The position numbers and the translations under genes were made by a program. The notes under the pieces are model-generated. The model did not search any database. It had not been told where the DNA came from and worked only from the letters and a program-made list of their open reading frames with translations. A stretch of DNA of 64,000 nt from Lethocerus indicus. Taxonomy: Eukaryota > Arthropoda > Insecta > Hemiptera > Belostomatidae. The stretch's first letter is position 1; each line of letters opens with the position of its first letter. The stretch spans positions 19,243,154 through 19,307,153 of the forward strand of contig JACDQD010000002.1 of assembly GCA_019843655.1 (NCBI GenBank), read 5' to 3'. Positions 24,651 to 38,562 of this stretch are shown piece after piece.

Positions 24651-27600
24651 GTCACAGTGCATCCGCACTACTTCATCCGCAGCAGAGAAGCATACGAACC
24701 CCAGTAGATTATTAACGGATGGATACAGGATACACTGCTAAAAATCTGAAACCGATGTAGCCTAAGCTAGGTCTAATCTAGGGGGGACAAAATATCTTGA
24801 GTTGTTTTTCTTTAATTTCTGTATCAATAATGTTATTACCTTACATTTGAATATACACATATTTTTTTATGAATTTAGTATAGCAAAATAATTATTTGAT
24901 GTTATAAGAAATGTATTATGCACAACCGAAATTCAATTAATCTACATTATAGAATAGAATTAGTAACGGCAGAATTTGAAAAGTAAGTACGATTAGCTAA
25001 AAAAAAATATTCAAATAGCTTTCATTCATTTCCAGATGGCATAAACAAAAAGTAATCTTTCATTCAGAAATTGAATATTTCAGCAACACATAAGAGTGGG
25101 CGTGCCGTCAAAACTAATGAATGTAATCATTCGTATACACGTTCACAGAGGTTGGGAGCAAGTGGCTCACCTACGGCTCCCCCTCCCCCACCAATCAACA
25201 ACCTACAGAAGATCTGAAGGTGACAAAACAATCGGGCAGATGGAATTCCCTTTAGTCGACCACTAATCAACATAAGAATGGGAGGTACAAAGCGGCGACC
25301 CTTGCCAAGGCCCGGTCTTCCACCGAGGATAAATACCTTTGATATCTACTCGCCCACGTTACACCCTAAACAGAAGTTAACCCCGGACAATTATCAACAC
25401 CTCGACACTCCAATAATGGACCGTATTAGGTGGGCACTGAGGATTACTGAAGCCCATTGTCTTGAGTCCGGCTACTCGGTGTCGGTGACTCGAGGAAATC
25501 TCTTCACCATTGTATACGGACTACTGTTCACTGGTGTTTTAAGCTCGGTAAATTACATGTACAGCTTGAAAGTAAATGTACCCACTAACTAAATACTATT
25601 CATTACATTAGGGGCCCACCGGAGCCTTGGAACGAGCCCGCAATAGAATCTCAAACCTTTCATACATTAAAATAAATTCTGCCCAATAACGTAGTCAAGT
25701 CAGGAGGTTGCCGTCCTTACGAAATAAGTAGGCACATTCTTTTATTATTCCTACCATTTTTCCAGGTAACAGAATATTCTAGTGAAACGAAAGATCTTGT
25801 AGAAATGAAAAATAGTTAATAATCGTCTACCATTCGCTAGTAAACTGAGTAAAGATATTACAAATACAACACTATATTATTTAATAAATAATAGATGACC
25901 ACAATTACCCTTTTATTTTTCCCACCATTCCCATGTTTGCATTTTCCTGCTTACCTGATTTATGTCACCGAGTTTTCATCCGGTAATGAACCGTTAGGAG
26001 AATGGAAATGTAGTGGGGTACTGTTTGAATAGGGGGGGCAAGTGGAGACAGCGGGTATCGGCGAGTGCGGTCGACTGGACCTCATACTAAATGGCAGGCT
26101 GCAGGGCCACCCTCTGCCGCTAATTGTATAAACACCAGTAACAGTGAAACAGTAGAGCGCAATGCCAACGCCGTGCCCACACTCAGTGCGCTTGTCAGGA
26201 CACGGCCGCTGGCCTCATCCACACCGCATTGCACCCCACAGTCACCGGCAACATCCTACAATCGCGAGACCACCTCCTTGACTGCACATTTTATAAATAA
26301 AAATAGATACTCCATTGAATATCGACAAGAATTCTTACTCGGAGATGCCACCCGGGATGTCGGCCACGATAAAAATACTTTTTCTTATAAATTAGGAACA
26401 CGAGATACGTATAGTAGGGCGGAGTAAGAAAAGCCGCTGGCGGAGAAGGGATCATCTTTATCAACGTCAAAGAGATGGAGTGAGAGAGAGGAATCATAAT
26501 AATATACGGTTAGAGGTTCACCCCTCGCGGGAGTCCCTAATAGAGTTAAGGTGGACCGAACGGGTCCATAATGTAGGCTAATACACACAATGATGCAGCA
26601 ACACCTGAGAGCCGCGGGGGCTTTAATCCGCCCCCCTCACCCACAAGCCCTCAAGGCCCAGTTTACGACTTTAGTCGACCCGAACGGCCGCCCCAAACTT
26701 GATTAAATTTCCAGACAAATGTAGCCCTCGCCACAAACTTATTGACTCTCTCGTTAGTTAATTGGCGCGGTGGTAAAGAACGGGCTGGGGAGCCGATGAA
26801 GCGGCCTGAGAATGGACCTCTTTCAAAGTGCAATCCCAACTTGTGGCCATCAGTAATGAACTTAATTTCAATTCGAAACAAGTGCTTCGTCTACCGCGGT
26901 CTTATTTTATTTGCGTTGTTGTTCCGCTCGTCGACTGAATCGATGACAATGGTGAAGAAGACAACCACGCCAGAGGGAAAAGAATTCCAGGGGAAAAGGT
27001 TTTGAGGAAAAGTATGGAATAGTTTGCCCCGGAAAAGGAACCCGCGGAAAATACAATTTCGTTAAACAAAATTGTTAAAAATTTCAAGGAAACTGATAGC
27101 GTGTAATAAAAATTAACAAAACCTATCTCAGTGATTCCTAAACCATTCACAGGATAATGGCTATTCACAATTAGCCTAACAATAATCTAAGGAAAACAGG
27201 CAGTTAACAGACAAATATTACAAATATTAATAAGGTTGTGTATTATGGTTTTAGGTTTAGGTTTGGTCTTCATTTATAATGAAGCGGGAGGTTAACAACG
27301 ATCTGGAGCTTATTAAAAGAAACAGGAAGCACATCCGACACTTAAAAACGTCGAGGGGACGGTGCACCAAAGTTATAAAGGAAAGACGTCCAGCTGAATA
27401 CGCAATCGGGCTCTTCGAGGTGTGGGACGGACTTGAAACCGTTTTACGGCGCCGGCTCCATCGGCCCACAACTCTCCTCCCTCCGTCCTTTCGATACCCG
27501 AATTATAAAAGCAAAAAACGGAAATGAAGAATTCCAGTGTTTTAGTAATTTACAAAACACAGTTATATAGCCGCATGCGCCTTTCAAAAAAGGGAACGAG

Positions 27601-29322
27601 GTAAGCGACCGTTGTTAGTCCTTTTCTCACTCTTCTGTCCCCTCCCGCTGGTTTGGTTTTTTGCTAGACCGATTTCGTCTGCTCGCCATTCTCAGTAGCT
27701 CTTTCGTCAGTAGGGTGGCATTATATAATTCGTGTTACGTAAATTGGTTTCACACTGATTCAGAATAACATTGTCATTATTATTATTTCATCCGATGGAA
27801 GAGCGGTCGAAAGTCAATAACATCCCACGTTGCCGGAAGAAATGTGGGACGGAACACGTTTCCCAATTATAAAAATAAAGGTCGTGCCGCTTTCACTGAA
27901 TCCAAACGCGATTGGACTGTGGGCGCTTTCAGGAATCACTTTCAGAAGACAAACGCTCACTATACATTTTACCACATTAAATGCGAGGAGACAATCAAGA
28001 TAATAAATTTGTATATTACAGTTATTAGAGAAGCCATGCTTTATCACATCAGCAAACCATGGTCCAACCATACCATCGCATGTTGATGGCCCATTGCGTG
28101 GGCCGTAAGGTGGATGTTAGCAGCACGGTTTTTATTTTCTAAATGGAAAATATAGTGTAGTATAGCTTGTGTCAGACTAACAAACCAAGACTTAATATCA
28201 CTAAGACTCATGGGAAAATCAAACTATATCAGGTAGACGTGGAACTGTCATGAAAATTGTTTCCTCAAGTCTACTTCTGTATAGATTCAGTTCATAATGC
28301 ATTATAAATTACTATATGAAATAGGAAAGTTGTCTCCGCGAGGTAGGGAAGACCAAGGAATCTTTTGAACAGATCCCGGATGCGACAATTTTCGAAAACT
28401 CGACACCGTCCGCACAACACACTTCATGGGGCCACCTCCAGACGTTCAACCCACAACCAGAAGCTAATCCGGAACGCGATGCGTGCTGTTGGGAGGTATT
28501 GTTGGAGTGGGAAACACTCCGGTGTCGAAGTACTCCTCTTTCCACGGGGACGGCGGTTCTTTCTTAACCTGCCCGGATCACAAGAGACAACTAACTGGCC
28601 GGCGCCCATTGGACACGGCCACGATAACACCCTTTCGGGGCCCGACCTCCTACGATACGTTTCCTTCTCTCTCCGCTTTTCGGAGCTTTAATTACAGATT
28701 GTATCTCCGATAACCCTTAAAGAGCGCCTTTCCCCTCGCCTCGTTTAAAGCACAGGCACCCGGACGTAATTTAAATCGTCCCTATCCTTAAAGGGATAAT
28801 TTTGAGCTTGCAAAATTAAAAAGCCGCAAAAAGAAACAAAATATTCATCACGGATGTCTGAATATAATCATAGGATACCTAGAGAATAGAAAAAACGTAC
28901 ATGAAAAGGCCTAGAAAGTTTTAATTAAATTTAAATGTTCAAATGTTTACGCAATCTTCTCTTAAATATAAATTATCCGTCTCAATTCTAGAGAACTACA
29001 GGGCGGAACCAAAATTCTTCATAGCGAATATGAATATTTATTACGCTTCTTATCGCAATCGGAATGGCAGAACGCCGGGTTGATTATTTGAAGTTGCTGA
29101 ACGATACTCGGCATCGTTCGCAAAGGGAGAAAGGAACGCCAGTCACTGCGGTTAGATAGGGGAAAAACAAAAAACAAAAACCACGAGTAATTTGTAGCAA
29201 TAGCTCTGGAAATACAGGCGTACGCCACGCTCTCTTGGGAATCGAACAACGCATCGATACTGAGAATCATTTTTCAGCGGCGAGGGCAGAAAAAAAAGTC
29301 TGGTTATTTATGGGTTGCTTTC

Positions 29323-29337
29323 CGGCGGCGGCGGCGA
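29323..29337 (+). repeat. (CGG)5 short repeat
   Basis: Five CGG triplets inside a CpG-rich patch. Short, but a CGG run is notable in an AT-rich region. Confidence 0.8.
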
Positions 29338-30408
29338 CAACGAATTGCGCCGGGAAATGCTCGAATGAAATTCGCGCTGACCCTACGAACTGCCGCCTTA
29401 TTCCGTATTATTAATTTCCAAAACGAAGTTCCACAGGGTGAAAGGATACGGTCCTTAAAAGTCAGGGTCTGCGGCGAAGGTGAATTCGCCGGCCTCAAAA
29501 GTTAAAACGAGTAGCTGGAGCAACCGCAATTACTTCATGGCTCGGAATGTGAACGCAGTAAAGCGCAAGTGGTTTACTTATTGCAGATTCTATTCTGCTT
29601 AAAAACTGTGCGTAAAACGAAGTGTCGGGTGTTGTTTGTGCTTCCTGTCTTATATATGTAAACGACTGAACTGTGTGGGGAGAAACTAAAATCGATAGAT
29701 TCACCTTCAGGATGCTTGCGAGGAGTGAACAAAAAGTAATTTGGTTGAAAACTGCATTGATCGTTTTGATTATTTATAATCTCAAATTGTCCTTCAATTA
29801 AAAATTAATATAAATGATAAAACTGACATGCACTATTAACCTGCCAAAAACAGTATTAATCATGAGGATACGACGTTTACAAGACACGTTTTATCAATAA
29901 CTGACCGTCTTGGATCGCCCGTTCGGCCTGTAATTTTATGCTAATTCTGTTTAGCATAATACGTCTAATTTATGGTGTTATTTAATTTTCCCTAAGTTTT
30001 TTTCCCAATTGGGCTTCGGAGGCACCAGCAAACTATCGGAATTAGGCAGGGCATAATTCAACAGAAATACGAAACTATCAGTTATGGTGCGGCATCACTG
30101 TTCCGCCCACGGCAACGATCACATCTCATTAACGTTATTACTCCGTGGTATTTGTGTCTGGGAAATACACTATCTTTTCAAAGTTCCCAGTACGCTCATA
30201 TCATATGTACAACCAGTTCAAAGTACCACCTAATTAACACGTACCCTGCAAAACATCCGCCGGTACGCCATCCGGACTGTATATCCCATTGTTAGACTTA
30301 TCAGAAACTCTATCAATTTCCCTTTCAAATCATACCCCTTCAAATTATGTAATCAATAAGTCCGAAGCAGTCACTGAATATAATGGTCAAATTATATCCC
30401 ATCTAGAT

Positions 30409-30425
30409 CAGCGGTTGCGAACCCT
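30409..30425 (+). mobile_element. hAT-like terminus CAGCGGTTGCGAACC
   Basis: CAGCGGTTGCGAACCCT resembles the CAG(T/C)GGTT...AACC ends of animal hAT elements. A related CAGTGGTCGAACC occurs at 30934-30946 in the same orientation. No inverted partner or clean 8-bp target duplication was found. Confidence 0.2.
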
Positions 30426-32368
30426 CGGACTCCAAGGGCCAATAAAGTAATGCATTTCATTAATTTATTTTCCATGAGATACCTCCGAATGGGAAATAAA
30501 AATAGAAGGTATTCCCTTTTCCTAATTTGGCCGAAATCTAATATAAGTATCTATACAGGTGGTCCATACCGTACCTTTCTAATCGAAAATTAAAATGATT
30601 AAACATTACTGAATGTTCCTAAATACTAAAACTACAATACAGCACTGAGATAAATGGTTTGTTTTATTTCATTCCATCATAAATCATTGTATTATAAACA
30701 GTACAAAACACAAATATTGATAAAGAAAATTGAAAAGAAACATATATCATATTGGCACAAAAAAAGATGTAGCCAAATGGAAAATTTAAGCAGAATATAC
30801 CGACACTTATAGGCACTATTACGACGTTCATTAGATATACATCAAACAATATGTCTGAGAAGCCATATAAGGGAGACGCACAGAATTTTGTTATTTGGAA
30901 CAAAGGAGCTGCCAAATCTAGTTAATACATCCCCAGTGGTCGAACCGGACCAGGCGGTCAACAAAAGGCTAACTAAGGGGGGGGAGTCACCCACCCACCG
31001 TCCATAGGGTAGTTGGAGGCCGGCACTATTCCCGGCACGCGCCCTCCCTCTATCGATCGGTTACAGGACCAGAAATAGTTTTCTACGATTTCTTCCATCT
31101 TCCGTATCGCTTCGAAGGTTGGAGACCGGCAAAAAATCTAATCCGACACTGATTCCATTCAACGGCACTATTACCGGGCCCGGTGTTCAGTCCTTACAAG
31201 AGAAATACCGCCACGATCGAACGTTCCCAACAGTGTTGATGAGTTAGGCGAAAGATTAATTTTTACTCGCTTCATTTCCTGAAATCTGACTTCGCTGCGT
31301 TACACATTTTATACACTAAGCGGCCAAGTACTAAGGGGGTTAAATTACTTCCTATATTAAGGAGGTATTTATAAATTTAATACGGCGTATCAATTTTGGT
31401 GTATCAACATTCTTGTAGAAATGGCGGGCAATTCGGTGTAGGACACAGCGCAACTTTAACGCTATAATAAGCCCATTTTCGCGTTAACGGCCAAAGAGAT
31501 AAATAAATTTCAATAGAAAATATGATCGATGAATTTAAATATGTAAAGAAAATTCACGTCACAGTTCTATAAACGAGACAAAGATGAATTTTTGACTACA
31601 GATCTCACTACAAGCATAAAGAAACCGTTTTGATAAATGATTTGACTGCAGAAAATGCCACTTCGTTTGATATAAGTCGCCTAAACATTTTCGCGCATTA
31701 GTTTCAGCATACAACGAATGATTTCCTGACAAAACAAATTCCTATTTTAGTAATGAGATAAATGTTTTCGTATAAAGTGATAAATAATCGTCATTTCAGA
31801 TATGCAATCAGTTCAAATACTGGAAGAGAAGAGACTGTGCTCATTTCCTACTATTTTTTGCATTTCGTATCTACCGACTTAAGTCAGGAAATGACATGAG
31901 AGTGTTTTCCTGCATAGAACTAAGTAAACAAAATTATCCGAAATGAAAATATTCAATTTTGTAGATAGATATGAAAACCACACAAAAAATATCATCTCAC
32001 TGATTCAACCACTTCGGATAATTATAGTTAAATTGAAGCTGAAAAAATGTCACCAGTCTTTACAGATTTGAGCGGGTCATGTCTTTATTAATATGTTCTG
32101 TCTTACTGATTTTTTTTATCTTATAAGTTATATATTGCATCATAAATAACTAAACGAAAATGACTTAACACAATAAATATAATCTGAAGACTTTTTTTTC
32201 ATTTGCAGGCGAGAGATATCGCCCGAAAGTCAACCACGATTCCAAGCGGCCATTAAACTGGACAGAGCGTTAATTAAACTGGAAATTGTCTTTCATAAAT
32301 CCGGATTCAACCATGGGATCTTTAATGGAAAAAGGACGACGACAAAGATGGCGTCTTGAACAAACTCT

Positions 32369-32402
32369 GAGAGCGAGAGAGAGAGCGTGAGAGAGAGAGG
32401 GA
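32369..32402 (+). repeat. Imperfect (GA)n tract
   Basis: GAGAGCGAGAGAGAGAGCGT followed by more GA repeats, interrupted by two C's. The purine-rich region continues to about 32425. Confidence 0.9.
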
Positions 32403-33261
32403 AAGCGATAAGACAGAAGAAGACATTACCGTCGCCCGGTTAAAGATAACATTTACCGGCGGGACCCGGCGGTGCTCGCACCTTCATAAACAGCTTTTAA
32501 TTCCCCCCCGTTCGAGTAATTAAAGAGCAGCTGCTCTGTCTTAACTGAGTTTGTTTTCAGTGCTTTGTTTGTTAAACCGTCAACACCCCCGGTCCTATTA
32601 CCAAAACACACGCCCCTCCAGAAACACACGACCGTGGACTCAACGAAACATCCAACTCCTTCTTTCCAACTGCATTGGTCCAACAATGCTCTCATTAATG
32701 AGTTGTAAGATTCGAGCGCCTTCTATTAAACTTTTGACTGAAACTATATCGAAAGACTATTAATAAAAGATTTGTCAAGAAAGTTGTTGATTGTTAAGAT
32801 TGCTTTAATGTAAGCCGCAAAAATTCAATGAATCCATCATTCTATTTATGTATTTTTGATACGATTTTGTCAGTAATTTAGATTCAATTTTGTATAAAGC
32901 TTAAACTTGTTTTTTATTATGTAATAAACAGCAGTATATAATATTCCCGAAACAGTACAAATTGTTCTCAATTTCTGAAAAAATTGGGTTCAACGAAGGA
33001 TTGACATGAGCTGGCCAACACTATCTTTTCAATTTGTCTAAGCGCTATACTCTACGACTTAATTCTTCCAACCGCGTCTATAGCATATCATTTCCCACTA
33101 CATGGATTTAATATAAAATAATTATAAAAATGAAATGTGGATATAACGGAAGAAGACATTTTGTAGATAGCAAGAGTTAAATTTAGTCTGACGATTATCT
33201 ATTAAAAAACACAAGGGAAACTGTGGAAATTGTACAGCACATGGCCCAATAAAATTTTAGG

Positions 33262-33325
33262 ACGGGGGAACAAGGTCCATACCCCCGGATTCTGTTAAGG
33301 AGCGCTAAATACCACCAGCGGTTTC
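33262..33325 (-). mobile_element. tRNA-like fragment, possibly a second SINE family
   Basis: The minus strand reads CCGCTGGTGGTATTTAGCGC and then TCCTTAACAGAATCCGGGGG. This looks like the D-arm and anticodon-arm half of a tRNA-derived SINE (GGTTAGCGCTCCTGAC...ATCCGGGGG type). The expected B box after it is too decayed to score. Confidence 0.3.
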
Positions 33326-33952
33326 CAATTAACCCTCTTGGGATATTTCAGTAGTATGTTCAGGTATAAACGGTTAAAAATTCAATTCAATTTACAATAA
33401 ACAAGAATGCCTGCTTGCGTATAGAGCGTAGGCTGAAACGCACTCTCTCTTCAAATTTGGTCTCACTGTCAGGTTGTCCTCGCCACCATTCAAAAAGCAT
33501 TCAAGAAAGAAGTGAAACGCGCAATTAAATACTTTCCTGACAATAAACTGGGACTATTAGGAACAATTTTACAAGAACATGTGGAGTAACAGCCTTATTG
33601 GGATGTAATTTACAACATACTTTACAAAGAAGAGTTAATACTTTAATGAGCTTAGTCCCTTTCTTTACAAGGACATCGCCATTAGTACTTGGCTAATACC
33701 TCTATTTCAGGCTCCACAGTAACAGTGCACTAATACTACACCAATGGGACGAAAATCTAGTAACACTTCACTTATGGCTTTGGAATAAATGGAACATAAT
33801 AATCGAAACTTGTCCAACCCGACATTAGAGGCGAAATGAAACAAACTAAAAGAGGAATGGTGCCCAATATTTATATCCTTAATGCGTATTTTATTATTAT
33901 TACTCTACAGTTAAGTAACAGGCCCACTCAACTTCCTTAGCACGGCCAAGAT

Positions 33953-34020
33953 CGGTTCCCGGTATACCCCGGATTCGATTGAACAGTTTGGACCCTGACG
34001 TGACACGGGTACATGATGAA
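33953..34020 (-). mobile_element. tRNA-like fragment with B-box-like sequence
   Basis: The minus strand contains GTTCAATCGAATCCGGGG preceded by GTGTCACGTCAGGGTCC, which could be a B box with part of an anticodon arm. It does not share the tail of the copies at 10.3, 13.4 and 41.7 kb, so membership of that family is not supported. Confidence 0.25.
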
Positions 34021-37000
34021 CAATCAGATATGGACGCAATGTTTACGCGACTTCCTCAACAACAGGTAGTACTCGCAACCGGCAAAGGATGACGCTGTGA
34101 TGGGTACCTCCTACCGCAATAATAACACGGAAACCGGACGCTGAAGTAACGGTTTGACATTTGGATACTGTCGAAAGAATTACTTTCTTCGTCGAATAGT
34201 AATTCTATATGCAAAAGTGGACTTGCCGAAGGTTCTAAGAGACATAATTCGTACTTCCCTTGCGTCTTGAGTATCGAACATTATGGGGATAGTAGTACAA
34301 TAAGAAAAAATTATTCAGTATTACATAACAAAAATATCGAGCCAGACGGCTTCGCAATCGCTTCTCCGGCGGATATGTATTTCCTGTCAAATAATATGTA
34401 GTAGAATATTGCACCAATATACGGCACCAAATGAAATTCATTTCACTTGCATTAATATCTCTCACATCCTAGAGAGATAGTAAGTGCACACCCCCTTTAA
34501 GACACGTTGTCAGATGACACGTTCCGAAGGTAATGGACCTACCCGACAAAAGGTGGGATTAGGGTACGACGGACTATACTCCGAGACAAATGCAGTGCTG
34601 TAACGCACTCTATTTCTCTCTCCGCCCGCTCTGTACGTATAAAGCCGGATAAAGGGGAATCCTCCGGGCCGAAGAATCGTAATTATTGGGAAACGGACGA
34701 CACTCGGCCGACAATAGCCGCAATACAATCGTTGGACGCCTCGTTTTTAGCTTTTTGAAAAGTTGGTACGCCTTCCTTCGCCTAGTCATCCTTTTGTCGT
34801 ATAACAAGACAGCATTAGTTACAAAAGCCGTGAGCGTGACGAGTTTTTTTTTAAATTTCTATCGGCTATTTAACAATGACGCACCTGTAACAATCTAAAA
34901 GGTTAATATAGAGAGCCTTTTAAGATATTTAAATATTAAGAAATAAAGTTATCAAGGTATACGAAAATAAGAATCCTCGAATACCGATAATGGTAATTAA
35001 TATGAAGTGATTATAAATTTCAGTATAGAATTATGGCATTAATGTTCATTAATGCAAAAACAGACCGCGCTTAAAGGAAAATTCGAAATTCCTCGACTCT
35101 GGAACTGAATTTTATGTATAGACCAAAATGTTCGGGTAGTAAAAAGTTAGTATTGCAAAGATGTTTTCTCCACAGTACGGTGAGAAAACTCCTTCCTTGG
35201 GAAGAGGGTTGGAGAGACAATTTTACGACTCTCAGACATGCTCAGATAATAATGGGTTCGAGTGCGTCGAGAGAGCTTCCAGATAAACTTACTTGTGCTT
35301 TTTTCTTACTGAACTCACTCTTCGGTCCCCGATTTTGATGTTAAATGGAATTTAGTGTTTAGTGCGATAGATGTGAGCTCCGGCCATGAACGGTCAATGT
35401 TTCAAAGCCGAGTATTCGACTGACAGAATACTGCAATCTTCGAGTAGCTGACTACTCACTGCTTACCCAATCTATACAGCCGCGCGACTTCGAACTAATA
35501 TTGCTCATTGACCGGAAATTATATTATCTTCCCCATAATATTAAGCGAACGTACGTAGAATAATTACGCGGCAACTCAGTGATATTTCTCACGTGAGGTG
35601 TGCTTGCAATAATTATTTCGTTGTAGCAGTTGAGAAAATGTTATTAAATTTCATCAACCGACAATTGACGTTAAGGTAATATTTATTGTTATAAGGTAAT
35701 AATTCATTGTTAAATAGTGATGGTTTTGCAATGCAATTCCGGCTCATGCTCTCACTCATTTTCTCCTGGAGTAAGGAAATGGTGCGGGTTGCTCTTGGTT
35801 GGTCGAAACCAAACACGGAAACGCTCCAAGTTCCCAGCACGAGAACAAAGCAGAGGATTTCAAACCGCAACTCTAAAATAAACCGGGCGACGAGAACCTG
35901 AATGAATTACAGTCGGAACGGGAGCCGAGCTCCCACATTTATCATTCGTGAGAAGGTTGAAACGGGGACACTTCTATAAATAGATTTGCCGGAGGTATGC
36001 ACGTCGGAGGATTTTTCGTGAAGTCAAAATGGAACCAAAGGGTACACTTCTTCGAGCGAAAAAATAGAATCAGATGGGGGGCCTTTTTGGATTCCACAAC
36101 ATGACGTTCATACAAGTTAAAAGGTGCTCCGCGTCTGACAGAAACGCCTCCTTTCCGATTATAACCCGTCCTATTTTAGGAACCGGTGTTCAAACAACGG
36201 AGAAGAAACGGGGAAAAAAGGGGAGAAGAAATACGAAAAAAAGAACGACCAGAAAAACAAACATTTTAGTGAAACCCGAGGGGGGGAGAGATAAGTCATT
36301 ATCGTTTGGGAGGGAGAAACCCGCCGGTCCAGGGCGCCACTTTACAATAATCTCTTAGATCGCCTTCAATATTTCTGGAGGAATATAAATCGCTCTTCAT
36401 GATTTAAGAATTTGTATAAAACGTTCTGAATTCGCTAGGGCCTCTTCGGTTTAGGGGGTGGTGAAAAATCACAAGATCTCAGAATTATTATTATTAGCTA
36501 CATCTAATATTAATATGTAATGTTACATCCGTTGTTTTGAACATCGTTGTAACATTAGTGGATATGTATAAAAAGATGGGACTTAAAGGGTAGAAACAGC
36601 GACTGGATATTGTTTCCGAAGCACTCGACCAATATGCTTACACAACCAAAAAATTTTCCCCATATCGCCTTTTGGCTCTCTCCTTCCTTCTTTAAGGGTG
36701 AATCCCGTCGGCCGGATTTACTGGGAATTCATCCCTAAGACATCTCAGCAGTGCTATCTGCCCTCATTGCCTCTTTCTCTTGCTCACCACCTCCCTCTCA
36801 CTCTCTCCGTCGGCTCTCGGTTGATATTCTTCGTCGGAAAAAAAACGAACTAAATTCTGGGCCAAATCCAAAACTGAGTCAATAGGGAAAGGGGTCTGGC
36901 CAACTACAAACCAAGCTCATACTGTAAAAACAGTTACTGTCGATTTCTTTTCGGCCTCCCTAAAAATAAAACGCGGTTTATTAGAAATGATTAATTCTGC

Positions 37001-38467
37001 AATGTACCCAGTTCGTTTTCTTCCAGATAACAATAGGAACCCTTATTACAGTCATTATCCCGATATTGATGTAATTGTCTTTTGCTCCTCCCACCGCTCA
37101 AATTAACCTAATTGAAACTTATAGCACTATTCAGTCCTACACATGTTATTTGTTAAAATATGTTCGTTTCACTTCATACAACAAACAATGGTTTGGTTAG
37201 TTCGGAATTTTTATTGTCCCACACGAAACGTTATTTTTGTATAATATTTTATTTAAATTATAAAGATTATTTCATAATTCGAATCTCGGTGGTGGACCGA
37301 ATATATTTTTTATCCACAAACTATTTTCACATTCCCCAAATATACCTTAGTTAGGGATACCACGGTATCACGGTTAGGGATCCCAGTTCGAGTACACGGT
37401 TCTGACCGATTACAGGAATGGAATGGACGGCTTGCACGAGATTCTAATAACGGCGTCGGTAACGGAGAAGGTAAATGACTGTCCGAGAAAGTCAAGGCAT
37501 TGGGTGGGTGCACCGATAAATAAAGATCGGGGGTGGGAGAGGGAGATCTACCAGCGTAGATTTCTAATGATCGTCGCCGGCCATAAAACTCCCAGGGTCC
37601 GAAGGGTACGGGTTCCCGACAGGACTGTTCCCGCGCCCGTTCACACTCGTCTTGTTTATGCCTGTATAACTCAACCGGGTTTATATATAAATTTATTATT
37701 TCAGGGGACCCATTCTCTCCGGACTATACTTCACTGGGACGTACTAAAATAGAGAACTCTGTCCAGACCCTTGTTCTGGGACTGTGTTGTGTTTGTCTAG
37801 TTCCCGGCGGATAAGTTTTTTTTTTAGAAAGTATACATACGGAAATAAATATTATTGAAAATTAATGTTACTACAAAAAATTTTAGTAACCGCTACCAAA
37901 TTGTCCATATTTAGAATAGATACGGTATACTAGCGGCAATAAAATATGCGACATGTCTTTTCCTCCACCAGGGTATTGAGGAGAAAGATATACAGGGCCG
38001 TAGAGACCCTCTGAAAATATCTGAGGCTAGGGGCACAATTCACCATGCTACTTGTTTTCCAAATACAATCAACCGTGCCTTAAGAATAATGTCATATCTA
38101 TCAGTATTTGTTTAGTTGATCGTATTCATGTTAAATGTAGTATTTTCAGTGTGACATTCTTGAAGGCAACCAAAAGTAATTGACAGGCGCGTATCCAATT
38201 ATCAAGAATTGGTGGTATAACCTATCCGATTGAAACGAATGAACAAGAGATGAACTGTATTAATACAAAACATATTTTAAACAGTTAATCTGTTACAGAA
38301 TACCTAAAATGTTGGTGGTAGGCGTATTTACACAAACAGAATAAAACATATGTTGGTTCTGGAAAAAAGTGAACCTTTTAGGGCCGGTTTGTAACGGAAC
38401 GAGTACCATGGCTAGTCGGTACCTCCGAATGAGGGAAATAATAAAACGCAGGAATATCAAGTTCAAC
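34021..38467 (-). other. Probable intron downstream of the glypican exon
   Basis: AT-rich with CpG-rich patches at about 36660-36850 and 37360-37790. Two neighbouring hairpins, AGTATTC...GAATACT (35411-35432) and GAGTAG-CTGA-CTACTC (35442-35457), lie together. A minus-strand open stretch at 35613-35870 begins with a hydrophobic, signal-peptide-like segment but has no ATG. The next glypican exon was not found here. Confidence 0.5.
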
Positions 38468-38562
38468 CGACGATCATCGTCGTCTGTGAAATTCCCCCCA
38501 GAGGAAGTTCAGAACTTAAAAAAGTTCTGAATCTCAACTCGGAGGCTCGACAAATAACGAGC
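38468..38562 (-). other. Hairpin-rich intronic stretch next to the glypican exon
   Basis: Within 95 bases there is a perfect palindrome CGACGAT-C-ATCGTCG (38468-38482), a 10-bp stem TTCAGAACTT-AAAA-AAGTTCTGAA (38508-38531) and a 5-bp stem GCTCG...CGAGC (38545-38562). It lies about 370 bases downstream of the exon in transcript orientation. A 10-bp perfect stem is expected less than once per window by chance, but the shorter ones are not remarkable alone. Confidence 0.5.

Larger units (their letters stand above)
22701..33260. other. Long non-coding stretch, probable intron
   Basis: About 10.5 kb alternating AT-rich DNA with CpG-rich patches (for example about 23050-23290, 25130-25520, 26030-26280, 27300-27520, 28380-28760, 29040-29510 and 30950-31200). 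Apart from the retroelement fragment at 24.6 kb, the hAT-like terminus at 30.4 kb and the GA and CGG repeats, nothing is recognisable. ORFs reach 120 codons but often overlap others on the opposite strand and show no domain. Confidence 0.5.

Noticed and set aside
27243..27264. Telomere-like TTTTAGGTTTAGGTTTGG
   Set aside because: Only two to three imperfect units, and TTTAGG is not the usual insect TTAGG; likely chance.
32190..32330. Excellent plus-strand acceptor-like CTTTTTTTTCATTTGCAG
   Set aside because: Downstream frames show no recognisable protein and no paired donor, and it is on the strand opposite to the glypican gene.
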